A stretch of DNA of 44,853 nucleotides from Firmicutes bacterium UBA3553 (GCA_002381185.1 DFOA01000023.1:1-44853), one strand, 5' to 3'. Numbered from the stretch's first letter, positions 15,286 through 23,906 are shown. Notes: generated from the letters alone by a model not told the origin. Translations and numbers: made by a program.

Positions 15286-16446
15286 ATGAGTAGAAATGTA
15301 GTTATAGTAAGTGCAGCAAGGACACCTATAGGGTCTTTCATGGGAGCTTTTTCTGAACTCAAGTCTCATACATTAGGTGCTATAGCAATGAGTGAAGCTA
15401 TAAAGAGGGTTGGAATAGATTCATCTATAATTGATGAAGTCATATTGGGTAATATTGTTTGCACAGAACCAAAAGGAAATCCTGCAAGAGAAGCACTTTT
15501 GGAAGCAGGACTTCCTATTAATGTCCCTGCCTTTACTGTAAATAAAAATTGTGCTTCTGGTTTAAAGAGTGTTTCTCTTGCAGCAACCATGATTAAAGCT
15601 GGTGAATCTGATATTATACTTGCTGGCGGCATGGAAAACATGACTAGAATACCATACATATTAAGAAATGCCAGAAAGGGTTTTCGTATGGGAGAACAGA
15701 AAGTTGAAGATTTATTGAATCAGTTATTAGAAGGAATGGGATTGACTGCAGAACGATTAGCTGAAAAATACAATATAAGCAGAGAAGAACAGGATGAATT
15801 TGCATTTCATAGTCAAATGAAAGCATCAAGAGCACAAAGAAATGGCTATTTTGATGAAGAAATAGTATCTATAGAAATAATTAATAAAAAAGGAAGTGCT
15901 TTTATTTCGAAAGATGAGGGTATAAAACCTAATACCAGTTTGGAAGGACTTTCTAAATTAAAACCAGCCTTTAAAAATGATGGTACTGTTACAGCAGGAA
16001 ACTCTTCAACAATTAATGATGCTGGAGCAGCTCTGCTACTTATGTGTGAAGATAAAGCAAGGGAACTAGGCGTAAAACCATTAGTAAAGGTTTTAGGATG
16101 GGCTTCTGCAGGATGTGAACCAGATATAATGGGCATAGGACCTGTGCCTGCTACAAAAATTTTAATGAAAAAAATCGGCATGAAACTTTCGGACATAGAT
16201 TTAATAGAACTAAATGAGGCCTTTGCAGCACAAAGTCTTGCCGTAATAAAAGAATTAAATTTAAATATAGATAAGGTAAATGTTAATGGGGGAGCCATTT
16301 CTTTGGGACACCCAACAGGTGCTACAGGATCTATTCTTATTACTAAATTAATTTATGAAATGAAAAGAAGGTCTGCAGAAACTGGTTTGGTTACTTTATG
16401 TATCGGTGGGGGGCAGGGCATGTCCTTAGCTTTAGAAAATATTTAA
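15286..16446 (+). CDS. Acetyl-CoA acetyltransferase-type thiolase
   Basis: A 386-residue thiolase. ATG 15286 follows GGGAGG by five bases; the reading from 15259 has no binding site. Active-site residues are present: nucleophile Cys in NKNCASGLKSV (about residue 88), His in GGAISLGHPTGATG, and the second Cys in LCIGGGQG. The usual segment before the substrate loop (YHMGxTAE) is shortened, and its His is replaced: here it reads LLEGMGLTAERLAEKY. This suggests altered acyl-chain binding rather than loss of chemistry. In the pathway it would cleave or form a beta-ketoacyl-CoA such as acetoacetyl-CoA made from the BKACE product. No CoA-transferase for acetoacetate is present here. Confidence 0.88.
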   Translation: MSRNVVIVSAARTPIGSFMGAFSELKSHTLGAIAMSEAIKRVGIDSSIIDEVILGNIVCTEPKGNPAREALLEAGLPINVPAFTVNKNCASGLKSVSLAATMIKAGESDIILAGGMENMTRIPYILRNARKGFRMGEQKVEDLLNQLLEGMGLTAERLAEKYNISREEQDEFAFHSQMKASRAQRNGYFDEEIVSIEIINKKGSAFISKDEGIKPNTSLEGLSKLKPAFKNDGTVTAGNSSTINDAGAALLLMCEDKARELGVKPLVKVLGWASAGCEPDIMGIGPVPATKILMKKIGMKLSDIDLIELNEAFAAQSLAVIKELNLNIDKVNVNGGAISLGHPTGATGSILITKLIYEMKRRSAETGLVTLCIGGGQGMSLALENI

Positions 16447-16495
16447 TTTGCAACTACTATGTCATAGTTGACATTCTTAATATTATATCATTACC

Positions 16496-16582
16496 AGAAA
16501 TAAAATAACTTTTCTGTTAAGAGGCTATTTCATGAGTTCAAAATGGAACAGCCTCTTATATCTTTGAAGTCTTATGATAAGT
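16496..16582 (+). repeat. 87-bp dispersed repeat, copy 2, with hairpin
   Basis: Direct copy of 9727-9813. The core AAGAGGCTATTTCAT (16518-16532) pairs with ATGGAACAGCCTCTT (16542-16556). Compared with copy 1, an A-T pair in the stem has become G-C on both arms, which supports selection for the hairpin. It lies 50 bp after the thiolase stop and may terminate the sigma-54 operon. Confidence 0.85.
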
Positions 16583-16655
16583 GCATCTTTTAAGTAATTT
16601 ACAGCCATTTTGATTTTTAAATTATTAATTTGTTCTTTTAAATAGTAACTCTATT

Positions 16656-16664
16656 TGATATACT
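16656..16664 (+). promoter_or_regulatory. Extended -10 promoter of the Uma2 gene
   Basis: TGATATACT, identical to the extended -10 in front of the sigma-54 activator gene, about 30 bases before the Uma2 start codon. Confidence 0.45.
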
Positions 16665-16694
16665 ATTAATAATAATATTAATTGTGGAGGGATT

Positions 16695-17225
16695 ATGGAA
16701 AATTATTCATTAAAGAGATTGTCGTTATCTGATTTTAATGAAATGAGAAATAATGATGAAAATAAATATGAATTAATTGACGGTATTGTTTTAATGTCTC
16801 CCAGACCTAATATTAAACATCAAGAGGTAATGGGGAATTTATATCTTGAAATAGGAAACTTTTTAAAAGGGAAGAATTGTAAGATATTTACGGAGATTGA
16901 AGTTCAATTCGAGGATAATGTTTTAATTCCGGATATTTCTGTAATTTGTGGAATAGAAAATACAGAAATACAAAGATATAAAAAAGCCCCTGAAATTGTA
17001 ATTGAAATTTTGAGCCCCAGCAGCCGATATACCGATTCTTTTACAAAGCTATACAAATATGAACTGTTTGGAGTTAAAGAGTATTGGATTGCTAATCCTG
17101 ATTTAGAGACAATTAACATATATAACTTTGAAAATAAAACAAATAAAGAATATACTAAGTCTATTAAATTAATATCTGATATATTTAATAAATTAGAAAT
17201 AAATCTATGTGACATATTCAAATAA
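16695..17225 (+). CDS. Uma2 family protein (PD-(D/E)XK nuclease fold, DUF820)
   Basis: A 176-residue protein of the Uma2/DUF820 family. The nuclease-fold pattern is visible: YELIDGIVLMSPRPN near the N-terminus, HQEVMGNLYLEIGNFL, VLIPDISVI (the catalytic Asp), then APEIVIEILSPSS (the D/E-x-K strand position) and KLYKYELFGVKEYWI. It stands alone between a dispersed repeat and an iron operon, as these genes often do; family members are frequent in cyanobacteria and occur scattered in Firmicutes. Biological role unknown; single-copy here with no methylase or toxin partner. RBS GGAGGG. Confidence 0.85.
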   Translation: MENYSLKRLSLSDFNEMRNNDENKYELIDGIVLMSPRPNIKHQEVMGNLYLEIGNFLKGKNCKIFTEIEVQFEDNVLIPDISVICGIENTEIQRYKKAPEIVIEILSPSSRYTDSFTKLYKYELFGVKEYWIANPDLETINIYNFENKTNKEYTKSIKLISDIFNKLEINLCDIFK

Positions 17226-17257
17226 AAGATTATCAGCTCCTGACGGTTAATAATCGA

Positions 17258-17295
17258 TAACGAAAACTAACGAATATAGGTTAACGAAAACTAAC
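17258..17295 (+). repeat. 14-bp direct repeat
   Basis: TAACGAAAACTAAC occurs at 17258-17271 and 17282-17295, 24 bp start to start, in the gap after the Uma2 gene. Purpose unknown. Confidence 0.6.
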
Positions 17296-17304
17296 TGCAA
17301 TAAG

Positions 17305-17345
17305 AAATGCACTCATTTTTAAATAGATGGGTGCATTTTGCTTTT
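17305..17345 (+). terminator. Terminator after the Uma2 gene
   Basis: AAATGCACTCAT (17305-17316) pairs with ATGGGTGCATTT (17327-17338), twelve pairs including one G-U, followed by TTTTGCTTTT. A second smaller dyad, ACAAATG / CATTTGT, is at 17395-17413. Confidence 0.7.
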
Positions 17346-17485
17346 GGAATCTGATTAATGTGTGTAAATGTATATGAAATGATTGGTAATAGTGACAAAT
17401 GGTAGTCATTTGTGGTTGATGTTAATTGACATGAGTATTGAAAATGCAATAATTCATAAATTTCTAGAAGGTAGACGATGTAAAT

Positions 17486-17534
17486 GATAATGATTATCAA
17501 AATCATTGACAAAATGGAATATCTACTATAGAAT
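17486..17534 (+). promoter_or_regulatory. Fur box and promoter of the siderophore operon
   Basis: GATAATGATTATCAAAATC (17486-17504) matches the classical 19-bp Fur box at 16 positions. It abuts TTGACA (17506-17511), which is 17 bp from TAGAAT (17529-17534). Iron-bound Fur would block this promoter. Confidence 0.82.
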
Positions 17535-17628
17535 AAATTGTTAGTTCAAGCTAACCGATTATTATAATTTAAATTGCTAGTAAATATGAAGCAAAATTCT
17601 ATCAGAATAAAATAAAAGGAGAATACAT

Positions 17629-18696
17629 ATGAAATTCAAAAAAATCAGTTCAATTCTGGCCATTGCACTTGCTATATCATTAGCCGGCTGTTCAAATCAA
17701 GACAATAAATCTTCTAACGGTGAAAATAATGCAGCACCTTCTGAAGTGACAGGTGAAGTGCCTTCAAATGATGAAATTTCAGCCGAATATCCGATTACGA
17801 TAAAACACGCATTTGGTGAAACAGTTATAGAAAAGAAACCGGAACGTATTGCAACTATTTCTTGGGGAAACCAGGATGTTCCGCTGGCATTGGGAGTGGT
17901 TCCTGTAGGAGTGTCTAAAGCAAATTATGGTGTAATTGATGACAGCGGTCTATTGCCTTGGACAAAAGAAGCATTTGAAAGATTAGGTGTGGAGAATCCG
18001 GCACTTTTTAACGATACTGACGGATTAGATTATGAAGCTATAAGTGATGCACAACCGGATGTTATTTTGGCTGCTTACTCAGGAATTACCCAGGAGGAAT
18101 ATGCTTTATTAAGTGAAATTGCTCCGGTAGTAGCATATCCTACTCTTGCATGGCAGACGTATTGGCGTGAACAGATAATTATGGATGCAGCGGGTATGGG
18201 AATGAAAGCTGAAGGAGAACAGTTAATTGAGCAGTTAGATGAGCTCATAGCTGAAAAAACAAGTGAATATCCGCAAATTGAAGGAAAAAAAGCCGCCTTT
18301 TTATATTTTAATCCCACAGATTTAGGAAAGATTTATATTTATCTTCCTGCTGACCCACGTGCGGCATACCTCACTGATCTAGGAATGGAATTTCCTGAAA
18401 GCGTGTTAAATATCGCTGAAAGCTCCTCAAACTTTGGAATTGAACTGAGTGCAGAAAAGATTGATGCATTGCAGGATCTAGATATTATAATAGCCTACGG
18501 TGATACAACCTTACTTGAAGCATTAAAGGCAGATTCTCTTCTAGGAACGGTTCCGGCAATAAAAAGAGGATCTGTGGCTCTGATTGCTGATGGTACACCG
18601 CTGGCAGCATCAGGTACTCCCAGTGCGCTTTCTATTCCGGCAACTATAGATGAATACCTGAAATTAATAGGAGAGGCAGCAGATAAGGTAGAATGA
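17629..18696 (+). CDS. Iron-siderophore ABC transporter substrate-binding lipoprotein
   Basis: A 355-residue FecB/FepB-type binding protein: signal peptide with lipobox LAGC (Cys near residue 21), a linker rich in Ser/Asn, then the domain starting YPITIKHAFGETVIEKKPERIATISWGNQDVPLALGV, typical of periplasmic ferric-siderophore receptors. The two lobes joined by a long helix run to the C-terminus (IPATIDEYLKLIGEAADKVE). Preceded by a Fur box, and followed by two FecCD permeases and an ATPase with four-base overlaps. Siderophore class cannot be assigned. Confidence 0.92.
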   Translation: MKFKKISSILAIALAISLAGCSNQDNKSSNGENNAAPSEVTGEVPSNDEISAEYPITIKHAFGETVIEKKPERIATISWGNQDVPLALGVVPVGVSKANYGVIDDSGLLPWTKEAFERLGVENPALFNDTDGLDYEAISDAQPDVILAAYSGITQEEYALLSEIAPVVAYPTLAWQTYWREQIIMDAAGMGMKAEGEQLIEQLDELIAEKTSEYPQIEGKKAAFLYFNPTDLGKIYIYLPADPRAAYLTDLGMEFPESVLNIAESSSNFGIELSAEKIDALQDLDIIIAYGDTTLLEALKADSLLGTVPAIKRGSVALIADGTPLAASGTPSALSIPATIDEYLKLIGEAADKVE

Positions 18697-19691
18697 AATT
18701 TTCTAAAATAATAACCTTGTTACTTGGAAGTGTTATCTTTATTGGGATAAGCATTATGATATCTCTGGCATTTGGGGCACGTTACGTAGGTTTTCATGAA
18801 GTGGTAAATGGTTTGTTACATCCGGATAATATTTCTTTCAGTGCATTGGTAGTTCGTGAACGTGTTCCGAGAACTGTTTTCGCTATAGTTGCCGGAGCTT
18901 CTCTTGGAATTTCCGGCGCCCTGATGCAGGCAATCACGCGTAATCCTATAGCTGACCCCAGTATTCTGGGCGTCAATACTGGTGCATCGTTATTTGTTGT
19001 AAGCGGAATTGCATTCTTTAATATAAGCTCTGCCAATCAATATATTTGGCTTGCATTGGCAGGGGCAGCTATAACAGCTATTTTTGTATATGGAATAGGC
19101 TCTTTAGGTCATGGAGGTGCAACACCAATAAAACTTGCTCTGGCAGGTGCAGCTACCAATGCTGCTTTGTCTTCTCTGGTAAGTGCGGTTATATTGCCCA
19201 GGACTGAAGTAATGAATGCATTTCGATTCTGGCAGGTAGGGAGTGTCAGTGGTGCAACATGGGACGGAATTATAACCGTATCTCCATTTCTTATAGTTGG
19301 TATGGTAATCGGTATTCTTTTAACGACCGCATTAAATGCTTTGGCATTGGGAGATGATGTTGCAACAGGCTTGGGAGTGCGTACAGGAACTGTAAGAATG
19401 TTAGGTGCTTTTGCCGGTGTTCTGTTATGTGGGGCAACAACTGCGCTGACCGGACCAATTGGATTTATAGGTCTTATAGTTCCGCATATTATGCGTCTTA
19501 TTTGTGGACCTGATATGAGATATATAGTTCCGATGTCGGCTGTTGGAGGAGCAATTCTCCTAACATTAGCTGACACTATAGGAAGACTTATCGGTATGCC
19601 GGGTGAACTTGAGGCAGGAATTGTTACAGCATTCCTGGGTGCTCCGATTCTTATATCTATTGCTATGAGAGTGAAGGTGCGATCATTATGA
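18693..19691 (+). CDS. FecCD family siderophore ABC permease (first subunit)
   Basis: A 332-residue BtuC/FecCD-type permease with about ten membrane segments. Conserved features include RVPRTVFAIVAGASLGISGALMQAITRNPIADPSILGVNTGAS near the N-terminus and TGPIGFIGLIVPHIMRLI near the C-terminus, the latter including the ATPase contact. It starts within the stop codon of the binding-protein gene (ATGA overlap). It forms the import channel as a heterodimer with the next gene product. Confidence 0.94.
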   Translation: MKFSKIITLLLGSVIFIGISIMISLAFGARYVGFHEVVNGLLHPDNISFSALVVRERVPRTVFAIVAGASLGISGALMQAITRNPIADPSILGVNTGASLFVVSGIAFFNISSANQYIWLALAGAAITAIFVYGIGSLGHGGATPIKLALAGAATNAALSSLVSAVILPRTEVMNAFRFWQVGSVSGATWDGIITVSPFLIVGMVIGILLTTALNALALGDDVATGLGVRTGTVRMLGAFAGVLLCGATTALTGPIGFIGLIVPHIMRLICGPDMRYIVPMSAVGGAILLTLADTIGRLIGMPGELEAGIVTAFLGAPILISIAMRVKVRSL

Positions 19692-20716
19692 TAAAAAATA
19701 ATATTATTAAAGAAGGCTACAGCCGCAGAAGGTCACGTTGGATTACCCTTACGATTTTGCTTGTTGCTTTAACTATATTTTTTTCCACAGTTATGTTATT
19801 GCTCGGAAACACCAGATATCCTCTTGATATAGTTGTTCGGGTTCTTTCCGGAGAACAGATACAAGGAGCCTCTTTTGCCATAGGCACATTACGATTACCA
19901 AGAATGCTTTCTGGATTACTGGTTGGAATGGCATTCGGCATGGCCGGAAATACATTCCAGACTATGCTCAGAAATCCTTTGGCCAGCCCGGATATTATAG
20001 GCATAACTTCCGGCTCCAGTGCAGCTGCGGTATTTTGTATAATTATCCTTAAATCAAGCGGCAGTTTTGTTTCTATAGCTGCAGTAGTTTCCGGACTTTC
20101 AGTTGCATTATTGATTTATTCCCTGTCGAGAGGCGGCAGCTTTTCAGGCGGAAAGCTTATTTTAATCGGAATCGGCATACAGGCAATGCTCAATGCAGTA
20201 ATTTCATACTTATTAATAAAGGCTAACCAATATGATGTTCCTGCGGCAATGAGATGGCTCAGCGGAAGTTTAAATGGAATGCAAATGAAAGATATTAACA
20301 GGCTTTTTCTTGTTGTGGCTGTTTTCGGAAGTATAATTATTTTATTCGAAAGGCATCTTAAAATTCTGGAATTGGGTGAAGCATCTGCTGTGACTCTTGG
20401 ACTGAAAACTGATCAGACACGTATTTTATTGGTGTTGAGTTCCGTATTTTTAATTGCTTTTGCAACTGCGGTAACAGGACCGGTTGCATTTGTTAGCTTT
20501 CTGGCAGGACCTATAGCCGGCAGGCTTGTAGGTTCAAGCTCTCCACGTACACTTCCTTCAGGGCTTGTGGGAGCAGTCCTGGTACTTAGCGCGGATATAA
20601 TCGGACAGTTTATTTTTGATGTTCGGTTTCCGGTCGGCATTATCACAGGAATTCTAGGTGCGCCGTATCTTCTATTTTTACTGATATGCATGAATAGAAC
20701 AGGAGGAGCAGCATGA
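19688..20716 (+). CDS. FecCD family siderophore ABC permease (second subunit)
   Basis: A 342-residue FecCD permease paralogous to its neighbour, with RLPRMLSGLLVGMAFGMAGNTFQTMLRNPLASPDIIGITSGSS and TGPVAFVSFLAGPIAGRLVGSSS. Overlaps both neighbours by ATGA, so all four genes are translated in a coupled way. It has a short basic N-terminal extension (GYSRRRSRW) on the cytoplasmic side. Confidence 0.94.
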   Translation: MIKNNIIKEGYSRRRSRWITLTILLVALTIFFSTVMLLLGNTRYPLDIVVRVLSGEQIQGASFAIGTLRLPRMLSGLLVGMAFGMAGNTFQTMLRNPLASPDIIGITSGSSAAAVFCIIILKSSGSFVSIAAVVSGLSVALLIYSLSRGGSFSGGKLILIGIGIQAMLNAVISYLLIKANQYDVPAAMRWLSGSLNGMQMKDINRLFLVVAVFGSIIILFERHLKILELGEASAVTLGLKTDQTRILLVLSSVFLIAFATAVTGPVAFVSFLAGPIAGRLVGSSSPRTLPSGLVGAVLVLSADIIGQFIFDVRFPVGIITGILGAPYLLFLLICMNRTGGAA

Positions 20717-21513
20717 AAAAATCACAATTGTTTAAAGCCGGTAACATAGTTGCCGGATACGACAATAAAATTATAATTAATGGTATTGATATAACTATTC
20801 CAAGCAATAAAATCAGTGTTATTATAGGTGCAAATGCCTGTGGAAAATCTACTTTATTGAAAACTTTGGCAAGACTGATAAAACCGGTCTCAGGAGAAAT
20901 TACACTTGACGGGAAGCAAATCAACAAAATCCCTCCAAAGCAGTTAGCACAGGCTTTGGGACTTCTTCCTCAATCGCCGGTTGTACCAGAAGGCATTATT
21001 GTCTCGGATTTAGTGGCACGGGGCAGATTTCCATATCAAACATTTTTAAAAGGTATGGGAACGAAGGATTACGAAGCCGTTGAAGAAGCTTTGGATATTA
21101 TGGGCATTACAGACCTTGCCAACCGCAGCGTGGATGAACTGTCGGGCGGACAGCGCCAGAGAGTTTGGATTGCTATGGCTCTTGCCCAGCAGACTGACAT
21201 ACTTCTTCTGGATGAGCCCACAACATTTCTTGACATAACTTATCAGGTTGAAATCCTCGATTTATTGACAGACTTAAACCGTAAGAGAGGAACTACTATT
21301 GTAATGGTACTTCATGACATAAACCTGTCTGCTCGATATGCAGATTATATATTTGCGGTGAGTAAGGGAAATCTCGTTTCCCAGGGTGCTCCTTCGGAGG
21401 TAATAACAGAAGGGTTGATCAGACAGGTTTTTGGACTGGAATGTGCGGTTATAAAAGATCCGGTTTCCGATTCGCCATTTATTGTTCCTAAGGGAAGATA
21501 CCATGTCAATTGA
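20713..21513 (+). CDS. Siderophore ABC transporter ATP-binding protein (FepC/FecE type)
   Basis: A 266-residue ATPase powering the importer. Walker A GANACGKST (the family more often has GPNGCGKST, so N-A replaces N-G), signature LSGGQRQR, Walker B ILLLDEPTTFLD, and H-loop VLHDINLSARYADY are present. The C-terminal segment VFGLECAVIKDPVSDSPFIVP is characteristic of the FepC/FhuC group. Last gene of the Fur-regulated operon. Confidence 0.94.
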   Translation: MKKSQLFKAGNIVAGYDNKIIINGIDITIPSNKISVIIGANACGKSTLLKTLARLIKPVSGEITLDGKQINKIPPKQLAQALGLLPQSPVVPEGIIVSDLVARGRFPYQTFLKGMGTKDYEAVEEALDIMGITDLANRSVDELSGGQRQRVWIAMALAQQTDILLLDEPTTFLDITYQVEILDLLTDLNRKRGTTIVMVLHDINLSARYADYIFAVSKGNLVSQGAPSEVITEGLIRQVFGLECAVIKDPVSDSPFIVPKGRYHVN

Positions 21514-21586
21514 TTGGGTAGACCTGTAAATATATTCCTGAAAAGACTGTTTTGTATTGTAAATAGGCATGAAAGATAATATAATT

Positions 21587-21660
21587 AATTCTGTTATCAT
21601 TGCCATGATTTACGGAGATAAGCTTTGTGTCCAGCTTTATTATGACAGAATTTATTTTTA
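21587..21660 (+). terminator. Possible terminator after the siderophore operon
   Basis: AATTCTGT (21587-21594) can pair with ACAGAATT (21645-21652), followed by TATTTTTA. The 50-base loop is long, though it contains a small inner dyad TCAT-TGCC-ATGA, so this is tentative. I found no T-box or other riboswitch before gltX in 21514-21734. Confidence 0.4.
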
Positions 21661-21734
21661 ATACATTAAGTCGATAAATGAAAACTATATCTAATTTAAG
21701 GTATTGTATTATACGAAGTAAGGAGTAAAAATTT

Positions 21735-23192
21735 ATGGAAAAAGTAAGAACAAGATTTGCACCCAGTCCTACAGGTCGAATGCATGTCGGAAATCTGCGG
21801 ACTGCACTGTACACGTATCTAATTGCAAAACATGAGGGCGGAGATTTTTTGCTGCGTATTGAGGATACCGACCAAGAACGGTTTGTTGAAGGGGCTGTCG
21901 ATATTATTTATCGTACTCTTGCAAAAACAGGATTGATTCATGATGAGGGTCCTGACAAAGATGGAGGCGTGGGTCCTTATGTTCAAAGTGAGCGTATGGC
22001 ATCTGGCATTTATCTTAAATATGCGAAGCAGTTAGTTGAAAAAGGAGAGGCCTATTATTGTTTTTGTGATAAAGATCGTCTGGATGGTTTGAAGAAAGTA
22101 GTAGGCGGCAAGGAAATTTCCACATATGATAAACAATGTCTCCATTTGTCTAAGGAAGAGATAGAGGAAAAATTGGCTGACGGAATTCCGTACGTTATAC
22201 GTCAGAATAATCCTGATGTCGGAACCACTACGTTCCACGACGAGATTTATGGCGATATTACTGTAGATAATGCGGAACTGGATGATATGATTCTAATTAA
22301 GTCCGATGGTTATCCGACGTATAATTTCGCAAATGTTGTAGATGACCATTTGATGGGCATTACTCATGTAATTCGCGGTAATGAATATCTCTCTTCTTCT
22401 CCGAAGTATAATCGTTTGTACGATGCATTTGGGTGGAAGATTCCGGTCTATGTACACTGTCCTTTAATAACAGATGAAACGCATAAGAAATTGAGCAAAC
22501 GCTGCGGTCATTCTTCTTACGAAGATTTGACTGAACAGGGATTTCTTACAGAAGCTGTCGTAAATTTCGTTGCATTGCTTGGTTGGTCGCCTGAAGATAA
22601 TCAGGAAATAATGTCATTAGATGAATTAATTCAAAAATTTGATTATCGCCACATGGGAAAAGCTCCATCTGTGTTTGACTATGGAAAACTGAAATGGATG
22701 AATGGTGAGTATATTAAGCAAATTGATCCGGAGAAGTTTTTTGAATATTCGTTACCGTATATCAGAGAAGTAATCTCACGAGACTATGATTTCAGAAAGA
22801 TAAGCGAGATGGTAAAAACCCGAATTGAAATATACCCTGACATTAGCTCTTTAATTGACTTTTTTGAGGCTGTGCCGGAGTATGATGTAACAATGTATGT
22901 ACATAAGAAGATGAAAACAACTGTTGATTCGGCACTTACTGTGTTAAAGGATGTTGAGTCATTGCTCCATGCACAGGAAGATTACAGCAATGATGCTCTC
23001 TATGAAATGCTGAAAGATTATGCAGACAAAAAGGGATATAAGATCGGCTATGTTATGTGGCCTCTTCGTACAGCATTGTCCGGCAAACAGGTGACCCCCT
23101 GTGGAGCAACTGAGATAATGGAGATTATTGGAAGAGAAGAGACTGTTAATCGAATTGAAGCTGCAATTGAAAAGATTAGTAGTAGTTTGTGA
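21735..23192 (+). CDS. gltX: Glutamyl-tRNA synthetase
   Basis: A 485-residue class I aminoacyl-tRNA synthetase. The ATP-binding HIGH-type signature is in FAPSPTGRMHVGNLRTAL (residues 8-25) and the KMSKS-type loop is KKLSKRCG. The catalytic core, the four-Cys-like region (YYCFCDKD) and the C-terminal helical anticodon-binding domain are all present; length is normal. It charges tRNA(Glu), and in Firmicutes lacking GlnRS also tRNA(Gln) as the first step of the amidotransferase route. Start ATG with AAGGAG upstream (21720-21725). Monocistronic. Confidence 0.95.
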   Translation: MEKVRTRFAPSPTGRMHVGNLRTALYTYLIAKHEGGDFLLRIEDTDQERFVEGAVDIIYRTLAKTGLIHDEGPDKDGGVGPYVQSERMASGIYLKYAKQLVEKGEAYYCFCDKDRLDGLKKVVGGKEISTYDKQCLHLSKEEIEEKLADGIPYVIRQNNPDVGTTTFHDEIYGDITVDNAELDDMILIKSDGYPTYNFANVVDDHLMGITHVIRGNEYLSSSPKYNRLYDAFGWKIPVYVHCPLITDETHKKLSKRCGHSSYEDLTEQGFLTEAVVNFVALLGWSPEDNQEIMSLDELIQKFDYRHMGKAPSVFDYGKLKWMNGEYIKQIDPEKFFEYSLPYIREVISRDYDFRKISEMVKTRIEIYPDISSLIDFFEAVPEYDVTMYVHKKMKTTVDSALTVLKDVESLLHAQEDYSNDALYEMLKDYADKKGYKIGYVMWPLRTALSGKQVTPCGATEIMEIIGREETVNRIEAAIEKISSSL

Positions 23193-23245
23193 TTTCAGTG
23201 CAATGGCATTAAATTGATTCAAGTTAACACCTTACCGAGACTAGA

Positions 23246-23285
23246 GAGTAAACAATTTGGTGAATATTGTTTGCTCTTATTTTCG
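23246..23285. terminator. Terminator between gltX and the convergent marR gene
   Basis: GAGTAAACAAT (23246-23256) pairs with ATTGTTTGCTC (23266-23276) with one G-U, followed by TTATTTTC. It can serve gltX and perhaps the opposing gene. Confidence 0.75.
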
Positions 23286-23360
23286 TATTTATAAACATAT
23301 TATTAATTGATAAGATATTATTTATATTAAACAAAAACACTTATAAGTTAAAAGCATGCT

Positions 23361-23819
23361 TTATTTTTTTACTTTTTTAGTTTGGTTCCAGTCCTCATTG
23401 ACATTTTCGCTGATTTTGCTCAATGATGACATCAAAGTTTCTGCTTCTTCAATGTCAAATCCTTTTATTGCATTACGACATGTTGATAAAATAAGTTCTT
23501 CCAACACATCATATATAGATAACAGTTTTTTTGTGGGGTATAAAAGCCAATGCCTGTTATCTTTTTCCGAACGTATTCTTTCAATAAAGCCATTTTCTTC
23601 AAGTTTTTTCAATGCCTTAGCGACAGTAGTTTTATCCATTTTAAGCATATATGATAATTCTTCTTGGTTTATACCAGGGTTTTCGTATATTCTTGTAAGA
23701 AAGGCGTGCTGTCCTCTCCCTATATCATATTTCTTGAACTGTTCATTTCTTATGTAGGTTATGCAGCGCGAAATTGTCATGATTTCACGGTTAATTTTTC
23801 TCGCCAGCTTGTTATCCAT
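23361..23819 (-). CDS. MarR family transcriptional regulator (cit operon)
   Basis: A 152-residue MarR protein with dimerising helices at both ends and a winged helix: NQEELSYMLKMDKTTVAKALKKLEENGFIERIRSEKDNRHWLLYPT (about residues 55-101). It is transcribed away from citE, and the 176-bp gap between them contains an operator-like palindrome over the citE start site, so it probably represses the citE operon and itself until an effector, perhaps the imported acid, binds. Confidence 0.93.
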   Translation of the reverse strand: MDNKLARKINREIMTISRCITYIRNEQFKKYDIGRGQHAFLTRIYENPGINQEELSYMLKMDKTTVAKALKKLEENGFIERIRSEKDNRHWLLYPTKKLLSIYDVLEELILSTCRNAIKGFDIEEAETLMSSLSKISENVNEDWNQTKKVKK

Positions 23820-23906
23820 AAAATACCTCTCTCAAAATATAATCCATTATAACATGTGTATTTATTTTTAACAATATAGAAAGTTGAATTTTCTACAAAA
23901 CAATAG

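Noticed and set aside
16695..17225. Uma2 gene as part of a restriction or toxin-antitoxin system
   Set aside because: No methylase, antitoxin or other partner gene adjoins it, so a defence role is not supported.
17258..17295. Short CRISPR-like array
   Set aside because: Only two 14-bp copies with a 10-bp gap; too short and too few for a CRISPR, and no cas genes are present.
21514..21734. T-box upstream of gltX
   Set aside because: No T-box consensus or specifier structure was visible; only one loose dyad that fits an ordinary terminator.
23664..23852. Plus-strand ORFs overlapping the marR gene (also 23356-23757)
   Set aside because: They are antisense shadows of a clear MarR protein and lack binding sites and domains.
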